This document shows, in pieces, positions 8,901 through 16,895 of a stretch of DNA of 64,000 nucleotides. The notes below the pieces were generated by a model. It searched no databases and was not told the DNA's origin. It saw only the letters and a list, made by a program, of their open reading frames with translations. Positions within the stretch are counted from its first letter, which is position 1; each line of letters opens with the position of its first letter. The stretch spans positions 1 through 64,000 of the forward strand of contig JBMNRP010000008.1 in assembly GCA_050944685.1 (NCBI GenBank), read 5' to 3'. A program made the translations under genes and the position numbers. The DNA is from CADBRN01 sp050944685. GTDB taxonomy: Bacteria; Bacillota; Clostridia; Lachnospirales; Lachnospiraceae.

Positions 8901-10103
8901 TCAGTAAATATACAGTCTGTTTGCCTCCTGATCGATATTTTCCCCGTCAATCCAGCAATAGCCGGTCTCGATATTCGCGTCTACCGTCTCACCGGAAGCT
9001 GCGCGGAGCGCCGCCACCACAGCGGCGTACCCCATTCCCCGCGGATTTTCGCTCACGGTGCCGTATTCACTTCCGTCGCGAATCGCGGCCTGCTGTTTTT
9101 TCCCCATATCAAATCCCACCACGCGGATATCCGAACGCTCCAGATCGGTGAGTGCATCCAGAACCTGCTCCGTGGTGCTCTCATTTGTACAGATAATCCC
9201 GTCAAGTTCCGGCGTCACTTCCAGCGTCGCCTGAATCATGGACTCGATCGATTCCTCGTCATTTTCCTCGAGCCGCGCCTTGACTTCGACCTTGGAATGG
9301 TTGGCAATCTCCTCCGCAAATCCTTCATTCCGCTCAACAGCGGATTTCTGGGACTGCGAATGCGTCACAATGGCGATCTTTCCGACTTCGGAAATGGATT
9401 CGCACATCTTCCGCATCGCCAGCTTTCCGGCGGAAACATTATCCGTGGTGCAGTTCGCTTTTACGAGCGTACTCTCAATGCCGGAATCCAGCGTGATCAC
9501 CGGAATTCCGTTCTCCGATGCGGTCTCCAGCTGCGACTGGCACGAATCCATGTCAATCGCGGCAATACACAGAGCGGTTGGGTTTTCGGAGAGCACACTG
9601 TCAATCGCATTGATCTGGCCGTCGACGTCCGTACTGTTTTTCGTTCCGTCGAAGATCAATGTGACCTTCTCGTCTTTTTCATACCCGTATTTTTCATTAA
9701 TTTCGTCGATCGCCTGTTCCGCGCCCTCCCGGACCGCCTTCCAGTACGCGAGATCGATCTCTTTCGCCACAATCGCAACACTGGAACCGGGCTCCACGTT
9801 CAGATCATCAACCGACGTATAGGATTTTTCCAGCGTATTTTCCTCCGAGAGTACGATATCCCACCCGTCCTTTTCATCCGAAGATAAAGAAGACGACGAG
9901 ACGGAGGAAACCCCGGAAACACCTTCTGAAGCCGCCCCGGAACTCTCACCTTCTCCGATTGTTTCATCGGAACCGCCGGCGAAAGACTGTTCTTCCAGCC
10001 GGGAAGACGAGCTGTCATCCAAAGATCCGCTTTCCCCGCAGGCACACAGTGCCGCAGACAGGGAAACCGCCGTTATAACCAATAACTTTTTTCTGAGTTT
10101 CAT
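8901..10103 (-). CDS. Lipoprotein periplasmic-binding-protein type 1 (sugar-type) receptor
   Basis: 400 residues from the ATG at 10103; a GTG three codons earlier is less likely because GGGTG lies suitably before the ATG. The lipobox LSAALCAC makes it a membrane-tethered lipoprotein. A Ser/Glu-rich linker (about 25-90) leads to a Peripla_BP_4 type domain of the RbsB/XylF kind (GSSVAIVAKEIDLAYW, GAEQAIDEINEKYG, DGIICTNESTTEQVL, VRVVGFDMG). It should bind a sugar or similar small ligand. No ABC transporter genes adjoin it, so it may be an orphan receptor or work with the neighbouring membrane protein at 6327-8822. Own promoter at 10155-10182. Confidence 0.85.
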   Translation of the reverse strand: MKLRKKLLVITAVSLSAALCACGESGSLDDSSSSRLEEQSFAGGSDETIGEGESSGAASEGVSGVSSVSSSSLSSDEKDGWDIVLSEENTLEKSYTSVDDLNVEPGSSVAIVAKEIDLAYWKAVREGAEQAIDEINEKYGYEKDEKVTLIFDGTKNSTDVDGQINAIDSVLSENPTALCIAAIDMDSCQSQLETASENGIPVITLDSGIESTLVKANCTTDNVSAGKLAMRKMCESISEVGKIAIVTHSQSQKSAVERNEGFAEEIANHSKVEVKARLEENDEESIESMIQATLEVTPELDGIICTNESTTEQVLDALTDLERSDIRVVGFDMGKKQQAAIRDGSEYGTVSENPRGMGYAAVVAALRAASGETVDANIETGYCWIDGENIDQEANRLYIY

Positions 10104-10154
10104 AAAAATCACCCTGAAAAACAGAAAAGCTGATATTCAGACCTTAATATATTA

Positions 10155-10182
10155 ATTATAACGATGCGCCGGGAATAGTCCA
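10155..10182 (-). promoter_or_regulatory. Promoter of the substrate-binding lipoprotein gene
   Basis: Minus strand: -10 TATAAT (10160-10155) with a weaker -35 TGGACT (10182-10177), 16-base spacer. It lies just downstream of the putative large RNA, which supports separate transcription of the two. Confidence 0.55.
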
Positions 10183-10194
10183 GTTATTTTTCAA

Positions 10195-11177
10195 AGAGCA
10201 TAACAACGACAGCCGCCTTACCGTTCTCCTGACCTGCACTTGCGAGTCACTCACAGTAAGGCGGCTGCCTTATGATCGATATTCAATTAACTGCTATCCT
10301 TTCTGTATATACACGAAAGCAATCGATAATTACTGCCCTAGCCTCGCGAAATTCTCTTCCTTCTCAAGATAATTCTACTCTGTCCTCTGCTCTTAAGATT
10401 ATTTCGGGGTTTCTTCTTTATTTTTCTCTCGTAAAACGGTTCCTTTGGAATTCTTTTTCAGGATTGCTTTTCGATTCTCTTTAAAAATCTTCTCTCGACA
10501 CTTCTTCTTCGGAATGATTTCTAACGGATCTCTTCGGTTTTCCTGTTGACCCGTCTCGGACATTCGCTCGAAAATTCAGTTCTTTGAGATTTTGTTTTAG
10601 AATCTACTTCCGGAATCTCTCTCTTGAGAATTCATTCTCGGATTACTGTTTTACGGAATCCTCTTTCTGAAACCTTCTTCTTAAGATGAATTCAAAATAG
10701 TCTTCGTATCTTAAGATCTTTCAAATTATGAATTCGCTTAGAAAGTTCACATGATATATATATCAACTGAAAGCCGCTTCCGATCCGGCTTCTCCGGATC
10801 CTCATCCAGATATCATTGATCTGACCATCTGCAGTTTATCTACCATTTTCAAACGAACATACAGATAACTTCTTAAAAAACTTCTCTGCATCCTGATCCG
10901 ATCTGTACAATCTATTGCTTTCAAATGATGTGACGAATTTTCAATATGAGCTGCTTATTTCATGTTGCCTTTTACTTTTCCTTTTAATTGGTCTTTGCCA
11001 ATATTCCCCGCTTGCACAAGCTGTAAAAGATCTTTCTCGCCAGGACTGTCAAGCAGCGCCACCCTCATATTGAGAAAAATCAACCGGTGGAATTCCCATT
11101 GGACTGTACCTGCCTTTCCAAGTCGAACTGATTACTGAAGTTCTTTCTCAGTTATTTAGTTCGTCTTTTATTTTGTA
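10195..11177 (-). ncRNA. Candidate large structured non-coding RNA, about 1 kb
   Basis: A near-consensus promoter (11183-11211) reads into about 980 bases with no convincing protein gene. The minus strand is strikingly purine-rich between about 10700 and 10320 and full of local inverted repeats: AACTG/CAGTT (11153-11126), GCTTG/CAAGC (11021-11010), TTGG/CCAA (11001-10988), GATCCGG with a 5-base loop and CCGGATC (10800-10782), a CTTTC..GAAAG stem around TGTATATACA (10319-10299) and a perfect 12-bp GTAAGGCGGCTG/CAGCCGCCTTAC closing stem (10267-10210) that may end the transcript. Size, AG-rich linkers and stand-alone transcription recall the giant bacterial RNA classes ROOL and GOLLD, but I cannot match a consensus by eye, so it may also be a new class. 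Exact ends are estimates. Confidence 0.62.
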
Positions 11178-11182
11178 AGTCT

Positions 11183-11211
11183 ATAATATCAGCGAAGAAT
11201 GCTTTTGTCAA
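11183..11211 (-). promoter_or_regulatory. Near-consensus housekeeping promoter of the large RNA
   Basis: Minus strand: -35 TTGACA (11211-11206), 17-base spacer, -10 TATTAT (11188-11183). Expected start near 11177. This is the best promoter match in the window, yet no protein gene follows it. Confidence 0.85.
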
Positions 11212-11338
11212 TATATTTTTTTGATTTTATTCGTTTTTTTGGTATTTAATCTCTTCCGGCGGTTTTTTACTCTATATTCTGTCTGATTTGAAATAATTTT
11301 CAGATTTATTCGAGCAACCGAATCATCTTCGTTATCTT

Positions 11339-11878
11339 CTACAGCCCTGCGGGAGAATCCATCGGCTCGTAATCCTGAAGCGGAGCCAGGAAGTTCCGCT
11401 CTCTGAGCTTCTGTTCTACCCGGTCCAGAATCTCTTCGGAGTCGGCGGTCACGGTGTGATAATGATAACCCGAGGTGACATTTTTCAGCAGACTGGATTT
11501 CCCCGATGTGATCTCCTCCAGGTACACCTCGACGTCATGGCGCGACCGGATATGAAGTTCTCCTCTCATCACCCCGTACACCTTGTGATAAATGAAAACA
11601 TCCTCGACGACCGCACCCTGGTCAACGATCAGCATCAGCTCTTCGCCCACTCTTTCATCGCTGTGCGAGACCTTGAAAACACGAACTGCCGAAGGCTTTG
11701 CGGTATATCCCCTGTTCGTCGAGAGAATCTCTTTGCCCTCCCGGCGGATCGCCGCGATATCCTGGACGATAATCTGACGGCTCACATGCAGCCTGCGTGA
11801 CAGCTCCGCTCCGGAAACCGGCCCCCCGGCTTCGGTCAGCACCTGCAAAATCTGTTTTCGTCTCTCGTTTATGGTCAT
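11339..11878 (-). CDS. niaR: NiaR-type nicotinate-responsive transcriptional repressor
   Basis: 179 residues. NiaR (YrxA) represses NAD synthesis or niacin uptake genes when niacin is present. An N-terminal HTH_11 domain (about 1-60, RRKQILQVLTEAGGPVSGAELSR) is followed by the 3H domain with the three metal-binding histidine areas: HSDERVGEELMLIVD, YGVMRGELHIRS and SGYHYHTV. Normal length for the family. No niacin transporter or nad gene lies next to it. It sits downstream of mutY on the same strand after a 110-base gap. Confidence 0.92.
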   Translation of the reverse strand: MTINERRKQILQVLTEAGGPVSGAELSRRLHVSRQIIVQDIAAIRREGKEILSTNRGYTAKPSAVRVFKVSHSDERVGEELMLIVDQGAVVEDVFIYHKVYGVMRGELHIRSRHDVEVYLEEITSGKSSLLKNVTSGYHYHTVTADSEEILDRVEQKLRERNFLAPLQDYEPMDSPAGL

Positions 11879-11990
11879 TGCCCCGCCTTCCTTTTACATG
11901 ATTCCTCTGCAGAATATGTTATCTCTTTTCGGGCGCTCTGTCACGCCGGGGATGACTTCCGAAAATGAAAAAATCTTCCTCGTTTTTTGT

Positions 11991-13217
11991 TCATCCCGCT
12001 CTGCCGGAGGATAGAGATTCCTGAATTTCTTTCCGGTAAACTTCAAACGCTGCCGGCATCGAGTAAATGCCGGAGAGCTCGGCGGCGCCGACGAACTTCA
12101 TTCCGTCGCGGTTCCACGCCGTAACCGCATCCGGGCAGGGATCCGCCAGACGGATGCGGTACGCCCGCATTCTCCATTCAACATGCGAAAAAATATGTTT
12201 CGCCGGGCCCAGTTTTTCGATACGGAGAGGCACCGGACTCCCATCCGGGATGATTTCCCGGACCAGCCCGAGTGCCGATTTTTCATCGAGGAACCCTTCC
12301 GCGGAGGGGAATTCCCAGAGACCGGCGAGCAGTCCCTTCTCCGGTCTTTTCCGGATCAGAACGGTCTCCCCGTTCTGAATCAGCAGAACGGTCCTTTTTT
12401 CGACGCGGCGCTTTTTCGGGCGCGAACGGAAGGGAAGAATTTCCTCCGCGCCGCAGTTTCCGGCGCAGCAGCATTCCCGGACCGGACAGTCTCCGCAGAG
12501 TGGAGCCCCGTTCGGAAGACAGATCATCTCTCCGAGCTCCATCATTGCCTGATTCAGGACGCCCGGATCGACAGAGCAGGCATTCTGGCCGCTTCCCTGC
12601 AGCCCGCTTCTTTTCCCGGGCGGTATGGAAGCACCATTCGCCCCGGAAGAAACGCAAAGGTCCGCCATGATATCCGAAAGAGCGCTCTCCAGGGCTTTTT
12701 TCGTCGCCGGAAGCATGACGTCATCATCATTTCCCGCAAGACGCGAACAGATCCGCAGGACATTCCCGTCGACGGACGGAACCGGCACATGGCCGGCGAT
12801 GGACGCGACGGCACCCGCCGTGTAACTTCCAATTCCCGGGAGTTTTTCCAGCCGCTTCGGGTCCGTCGGGATCACGCCTCCGTATTTCTCCATGATTATC
12901 CGGGCGGCCCGCTTCAGATTCCGGGCGCGGCTGTAGTAGCCGAGGCCCTCCCAGAGCTTCATCAAACGGTCATCATCGACGACGGCCAGACTCCGGACAT
13001 CCGGCAGTTCCTCGCGAAACCGCCGGTAATATTCTTTCACGGCGGATATCCTGGTCTGCTGACACATTATCTCTGAAATCCAGACATCGTACGGGTCTTT
13101 GGTCCTCCTCCAGGGCAAATCCCGTCCGTTTTTCTCATACCAGTCCGGAAGCAGCCGGAGCGGCTCCGCGAGAAATCCAGCGTTTCGGTATTTTTTTTCT
13201 GTTTTCTGCTTTTTCAT
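11991..13217 (-). CDS. mutY: A/G-specific adenine DNA glycosylase
   Basis: 408 residues. Removes adenine mispaired with 8-oxoguanine. Helix-hairpin-helix and catalytic region LPGIGSYTAGAVASIA followed by PSVDGNVLRICSRL (catalytic Asp in the VDGN motif), N-terminal WISEIMCQQTR, an Fe-S cluster loop with Cys in ICLPNGAPLCGDCPVREC, and a C-terminal NUDIX-like recognition domain (KRTVLLIQNG onward, LLAGLWEFP, KHIFSHVEWRM). An extra Gly/Ser-rich segment of about 20 residues (SSGANGASIPPGKRSG) interrupts the usual sequence just before the Fe-S region. The start overlaps the stop of the upstream regulator gene by ATGA, so translation is probably coupled. Confidence 0.95.
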   Translation of the reverse strand: MKKQKTEKKYRNAGFLAEPLRLLPDWYEKNGRDLPWRRTKDPYDVWISEIMCQQTRISAVKEYYRRFREELPDVRSLAVVDDDRLMKLWEGLGYYSRARNLKRAARIIMEKYGGVIPTDPKRLEKLPGIGSYTAGAVASIAGHVPVPSVDGNVLRICSRLAGNDDDVMLPATKKALESALSDIMADLCVSSGANGASIPPGKRSGLQGSGQNACSVDPGVLNQAMMELGEMICLPNGAPLCGDCPVRECCCAGNCGAEEILPFRSRPKKRRVEKRTVLLIQNGETVLIRKRPEKGLLAGLWEFPSAEGFLDEKSALGLVREIIPDGSPVPLRIEKLGPAKHIFSHVEWRMRAYRIRLADPCPDAVTAWNRDGMKFVGAAELSGIYSMPAAFEVYRKEIQESLSSGRAG

Positions 13218-14389
13218 TGGCCGGCTCCCTGTGTGGATTTTTTGACACCGGAAGGAAACTTTCTTCGGCTGCGGCGGACCCGGTTGATGTGACGCTCAAA
13301 ATCCCCGTTGTTCAGCAGTTCGGTCAGCACGTACTGCTCGAATGTAGGAACCGCACAGGAATAAAAATCTATTTTCTTCCAGAGCGGATCCGCCAGTTTT
13401 TCCGGAAGCACCATATAACCCATCCGCATTGCGGAGGCGATGGTTCTGGAGAAGGTGTTGATATAGATAACCGTTTCGGTGGGCTCCAGGGAAAAAAGTG
13501 TGTCCTCTGCCTTCGTCAGCTCGGAAAATTCCGAATCATAGTCATCTTCCACGATGATGGCACCCCTGTTCTTCGCCCAGCGGATGTATTCTCCTCGCTT
13601 CGAGGCATTAGCCGTGACGCCGCTCGGATAGCTGTTAAAGGGGGTCACATGAAGCACGGTTGCCTCCGTCCTCCTGAGCTCACTGCTGTGGATGCCATTC
13701 TCTCCGAGCTTCAGCATGTCGCAGGTAACTCCGTTTGCCTCATACACCTTCCGGATGTTCTTGTAGGAAGGATCTTCCAGCGCGTAAATCCGGTCTCTCC
13801 CGAGCATCCGGACAACGAGGCCGTAGAGATATTCCGCTCCGGAGCCGACGACAACCTGCTCCGGACTGACCAGAATACCGCGGCTGCGGGCGAGATAGGC
13901 GGTAATCGCCCTGCGCAGCTGGGGAATTCCTTTGTTCGGTGACCGCTCCATAATGTTTTCCGCATTATTTGTCAGGACACGCCGCATCGTCTTCGCAAAA
14001 ACCGAAAAGGGGAACTGCTCCGTTCCGGGGCGGGAGCCCGGATTTCCCTCCGCCCTGTCTTTCCCGGAGGGCCTCAGCGGTCTCTCATCCTCCGCCCCGT
14101 CCGGAAAGGAATTCTGCAGCCGTTGTCCCGCGACCGGAAAACTGTCGTCTTCGCGATAAATGACAAAATATCCGCTTCGCTCCCGGGCCTCGACATATCC
14201 CTCATCGCAGAGCAGGGCGTAGACGTGCTCCGCCGTGATCACGCTGGTCCCGCTCTCCTCGGCCAGCTGCCTCTTCGAGGGCATTCTGACTCCGTATCCG
14301 TATATGCCGCGCGTAATCTCCTCACGCAGCTGTGTATAAATCTGCAGATACGCCGACTCTTTTTTATTATTATCCAGTTCATATCTCAT
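13214..14389 (-). CDS. MocR/GntR-type regulator with shortened, probably PLP-incompetent aminotransferase domain
   Basis: 391 residues; the family is usually about 460-490. The N-terminus is a GntR winged helix (YLQIYTQLREEITRGIYGYG, PSKRQLAEESGTSVITAEH). The rest is a fold-type I aminotransferase domain (VVVGSGAEYLYGLVVRMLG, TPFNSYPSGVTA, EDDYDSEF). The usual PLP-lysine motif TFSKT reads TFSRT here (AGA codon, one base from AAA), and the protein stops shortly after HINRVRRSRR, lacking roughly the last 80 residues. The stop is the ATGA overlap with mutY. It may be a decayed gene or a regulator that no longer uses PLP. It is divergent from the ECF S component, its likely target. Confidence 0.85.
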   Translation of the reverse strand: MRYELDNNKKESAYLQIYTQLREEITRGIYGYGVRMPSKRQLAEESGTSVITAEHVYALLCDEGYVEARERSGYFVIYREDDSFPVAGQRLQNSFPDGAEDERPLRPSGKDRAEGNPGSRPGTEQFPFSVFAKTMRRVLTNNAENIMERSPNKGIPQLRRAITAYLARSRGILVSPEQVVVGSGAEYLYGLVVRMLGRDRIYALEDPSYKNIRKVYEANGVTCDMLKLGENGIHSSELRRTEATVLHVTPFNSYPSGVTANASKRGEYIRWAKNRGAIIVEDDYDSEFSELTKAEDTLFSLEPTETVIYINTFSRTIASAMRMGYMVLPEKLADPLWKKIDFYSCAVPTFEQYVLTELLNNGDFERHINRVRRSRRKFPSGVKKSTQGAGQ

Positions 14390-14449
14390 GGAATGACTGC
14401 TCCTCCTCAGGGTCGCCCGGGAATCTGGTTATATAAAATTCAATTAAAT

Positions 14450-14554
14450 TGGTAATTTTCCAGTACCAGAATTTGATTATAATACAACATTAACCGGGGT
14501 TGCAAGAGGGAGAAATAAAAGATCCTGCGGCGCCTGCGGACGATAAAATTACCA
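14450..14554. promoter_or_regulatory. Paired inverted operator-like motifs between MocR and the ECF gene
   Basis: TGGTAATTTT at 14450-14459 recurs inverted as AAAATTACCA at 14545-14554. A TATAAT at 14478-14483 may be the -10 of the ECF gene. The arrangement between a regulator and a divergent transporter suggests binding sites of that regulator; this is inference. Confidence 0.4.
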
Positions 14555-14587
14555 GTTTATCAGATTATCGAAAAGGAAGTCTTCGCC

Positions 14588-15160
14588 ATGAAACAATTAT
14601 CCAGTACAAAAAAGCTCGTGATGACGGCCATGTTCACTGCGCTTACCCTTCTGGCCACCTCTGTTATTAAAATCCAGACGCCGACCTTCGGATATATTCA
14701 TCTGGGCGACGCCTTCGTTCTGCTTTCCGGATTTTTTCTCGGACCCGCCCTCGGAGGACTCGCGGCGGGCATCGGTTCCGCTCTGTCTGACCTGCTCGGC
14801 GGATACCCGATCTGGGTTCCCGGAACATTTGTCATAAAGTTTTTCACGGCATTTGTCGCTGCCCTGGTTTTTGCCGCCATTTCAAGGAGAGGACAACGCT
14901 CAAATTTCCGCACGCCTGCAATCATTCTCTCCGGAATCATCGGCGAAGTCGTGATGGTAGTCGGATATTTCTTCTATAATGTCATTATTATCGGACTCAC
15001 AAACGGATTCGGGGACGCCGGTATCGCCGCTGCGTTTGCCACCTCCCTCTCCGAAGTGCCGTTTAATCTCGTGCAGGGTGCCGTCGGCATCGTTCTCGCA
15101 ACGGCGCTCGAACCGGTTTTTTCAAAAATCGGCCAGTCCGTCTCCTATTCCAGGGCCTGA
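14588..15160 (+). CDS. ECF transporter S component (substrate-specific vitamin-uptake membrane protein)
   Basis: 190 residues, about six membrane helices. Typical ECF S-component start (LVMTAMFTALTLLATSVIKIQTP), then GYIHLGDAFVLLSGFFLGP and GGLAAGIGSALSDLLGGYP, motifs of the riboflavin/pyridoxine/HMP-type S proteins. It captures a vitamin and works with a shared EcfAAT energizing module encoded elsewhere. The divergent MocR-type regulator suggests a vitamin B6-type substrate, because PdxR-like MocR proteins control B6 genes, but the substrate cannot be read from sequence. A terminator follows directly. Confidence 0.88.
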   Translation: MKQLSSTKKLVMTAMFTALTLLATSVIKIQTPTFGYIHLGDAFVLLSGFFLGPALGGLAAGIGSALSDLLGGYPIWVPGTFVIKFFTAFVAALVFAAISRRGQRSNFRTPAIILSGIIGEVVMVVGYFFYNVIIIGLTNGFGDAGIAAAFATSLSEVPFNLVQGAVGIVLATALEPVFSKIGQSVSYSRA

Positions 15161-15189
15161 GGAAAGCCGGACAAACCATCTGAAAACAG

Positions 15190-15250
15190 AAAAGAGGGAT
15201 TTCGTTTTCTCCTGAAACTCAGGATCGAATGGCGAAATCCCTCTTTATTA
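15190..15250. terminator. Terminator between the ECF gene and the FKBP gene
   Basis: AAAGAGGGATTTCG pairs with CGAAATCCCTCTTT across a 28-base loop. It can serve both convergent genes. Confidence 0.85.
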
Positions 15251-15271
15251 TCCGAGAAAAAATGAAAGTAA

Positions 15272-15811
15272 TTATTTATAAATTCCGTTTATCGTAACCG
15301 TGAAGGTGACATCTTTTCCCGCGAGATCGGACTGCCCGTAATCCTCGGGGAAGGTGAGGTTCAGATCAAATGTCTCTCCCGTCTTATGCCCGATGATTCC
15401 CTCCTCAAAACCGTCGATATAGGTATTGGAACCGATCTCGAGATCCGTACCGTTTCCTTCGGTGCTTCCACCTTCAAATTCCTCTCCGTCCAGATAGCCG
15501 GTGTAGTCAATGTTGACCTTATCCCCGTCTTCTACTGCGACGCCCTCTGTGGTGTCAAGCGTCGTTCCTGCGGAGGAAGCGGAAGTCTCAGAACCGGAAT
15601 TCACCGAACTGCCTGTAACCGACGATCCGGAGACGCTCTCCCCGCTCGTATTATCCTTCTGGCTGGAAACAATCGTCGCTATGACCAGGGCGGCGATCCC
15701 CGCGATGATGAGCGTCGGAACGAGAATCCGGATGGTTTTTTCCCTCCGCCTCTTCTTTGCGCGCTCTCTGGCGCGGCGTTCCTGTGCCATTTTCCTGTTT
15801 TCTTTTTTCAT
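15272..15811 (-). CDS. Membrane-anchored FKBP-type peptidyl-prolyl isomerase
   Basis: 179 residues. A very basic N-terminus (ERRARERAKKRRREK) and one membrane helix (about 27-48) anchor it, followed by a Ser/Thr-rich linker and an FKBP domain (about 90-179: VNIDYTGYLDGEEFEGG, GFEEGIIGHKTGETFDLNLTFPEDYG, GKDVTFTVTINGIYK). The core resembles the FKBP domain of trigger factor. It probably helps fold secreted proteins outside the membrane. Ribosome site GAGAGG. It is monocistronic and convergent with the ECF gene. Confidence 0.9.
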   Translation of the reverse strand: MKKENRKMAQERRARERAKKRRREKTIRILVPTLIIAGIAALVIATIVSSQKDNTSGESVSGSSVTGSSVNSGSETSASSAGTTLDTTEGVAVEDGDKVNIDYTGYLDGEEFEGGSTEGNGTDLEIGSNTYIDGFEEGIIGHKTGETFDLNLTFPEDYGQSDLAGKDVTFTVTINGIYK

Positions 15812-16051
15812 GAGAATTATCCTCTCTTTATGCAGGTGATTCCTTCAGCTTTCGGAACCCGTAATTTACAGAACATTTTCATTTTACAATAAAACTCCGC
15901 CGGATAACATGAAAATTGTGTGAAACCGGGCAGGTATACTTTTCTTTCGCGATCCTCTTACATCCGGAATCTCGCTCTCGCGGTGGAAAATCCTCCTCAG
16001 GAATGATAATATGTATCATATTTGGAAGTGATTTTTGTCATCAGGAGGACA

Positions 16052-16855
16052 ATGAAAATGGTCGCGGAACTGATCAGCGTCGGCACGGAAATTCTGCTCG
16101 GCAACATTGTCAATACCAATGCGCAGTACCTCGCAAAAAAGCTGGCAGCGCTCGGAATTGACGTCCACTACCAGACCGTGGTCGGCGACAACAGCGAACG
16201 GATCCGGAACACGCTCGATGTCGCTTTCAGCCGGGGCGATATGGTAATTCTGACGGGAGGCCTCGGGCCCACGAAGGATGACATGACAAAGGAAATGCTG
16301 ATTTCCTATTTTCACAAGAAGCCTGTGCTGAATGAAGAAGTGCTCTCCGAACTGGAAAGCCACCTGAAGGAACTGAATATCCCCATGTCGGAGGGTATGA
16401 AAAAACAGGCCATCGTTCCGGATGATTCACTGGTCATGGTCAATCACCACGGCACGGCGCCCGGCATCATCATGGAGGACGAGGGAAAGACCGCGATTCT
16501 TCTGCCCGGACCGCCGAAGGAGATGAAACCGATGTTCGAGGAGTACGTGAACGATTATCTCGCGGAGCGCTCGGGAAAGGTCTTCGTCTCCGTCAATATC
16601 AAGATGCTTGATTTCGATCATGCCCCCGTCCGAATTGTCGGAGAGGGACAGGTCGCGGAAAGACTCGGCCCGATCCTTGATCAGACCAATCCGACCGTCG
16701 CCACCTACGCGAAGGATGACGGCTGTCTGATCCGCATCACCGCCTCCGCTCACACGAAAGAGGAGGCACGCGAGCTTCTTGCACCCACCGTTGAAAAATG
16801 CAGGTCCGTCCTCGGAGAGGAATATATTCATTATGTCCGGGAGGACCTGGGATAA
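16052..16855 (+). CDS. CinA N-terminal (COG1058, MoCF-type) domain protein lacking the amidase domain
   Basis: 267 residues from ATG 16052, chosen because AGGAGG lies at 16043-16048. It contains the MoCF/COG1058 domain (AELISVGTEILLGNIVNTNAQYL, GDMVILTGGLGPTKDDMT, LLPGPPKEM) and the following middle domain, but ends at HYVREDLG just where full CinA continues into the nicotinamide-nucleotide amidase domain. The COG1058 part is associated with pyrophosphatase activity on NAD-related compounds. It is followed after 40 bases by an ion-transporter-family permease. Single-domain versions are known, so truncation need not mean loss of function. Confidence 0.88.
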   Translation: MKMVAELISVGTEILLGNIVNTNAQYLAKKLAALGIDVHYQTVVGDNSERIRNTLDVAFSRGDMVILTGGLGPTKDDMTKEMLISYFHKKPVLNEEVLSELESHLKELNIPMSEGMKKQAIVPDDSLVMVNHHGTAPGIIMEDEGKTAILLPGPPKEMKPMFEEYVNDYLAERSGKVFVSVNIKMLDFDHAPVRIVGEGQVAERLGPILDQTNPTVATYAKDDGCLIRITASAHTKEEARELLAPTVEKCRSVLGEEYIHYVREDLG

Positions 16856-16895
16856 ATACCGTTTTCTGTCTGTCGGCATTATTCGGAGGTACGGC

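Noticed and set aside
10272..10484. 70-codon plus-strand open frame inside the putative large RNA
   Set aside because: Ser/Leu/Phe-rich product with no ribosome site, opposite in direction to the strong promoter; low coding quality.
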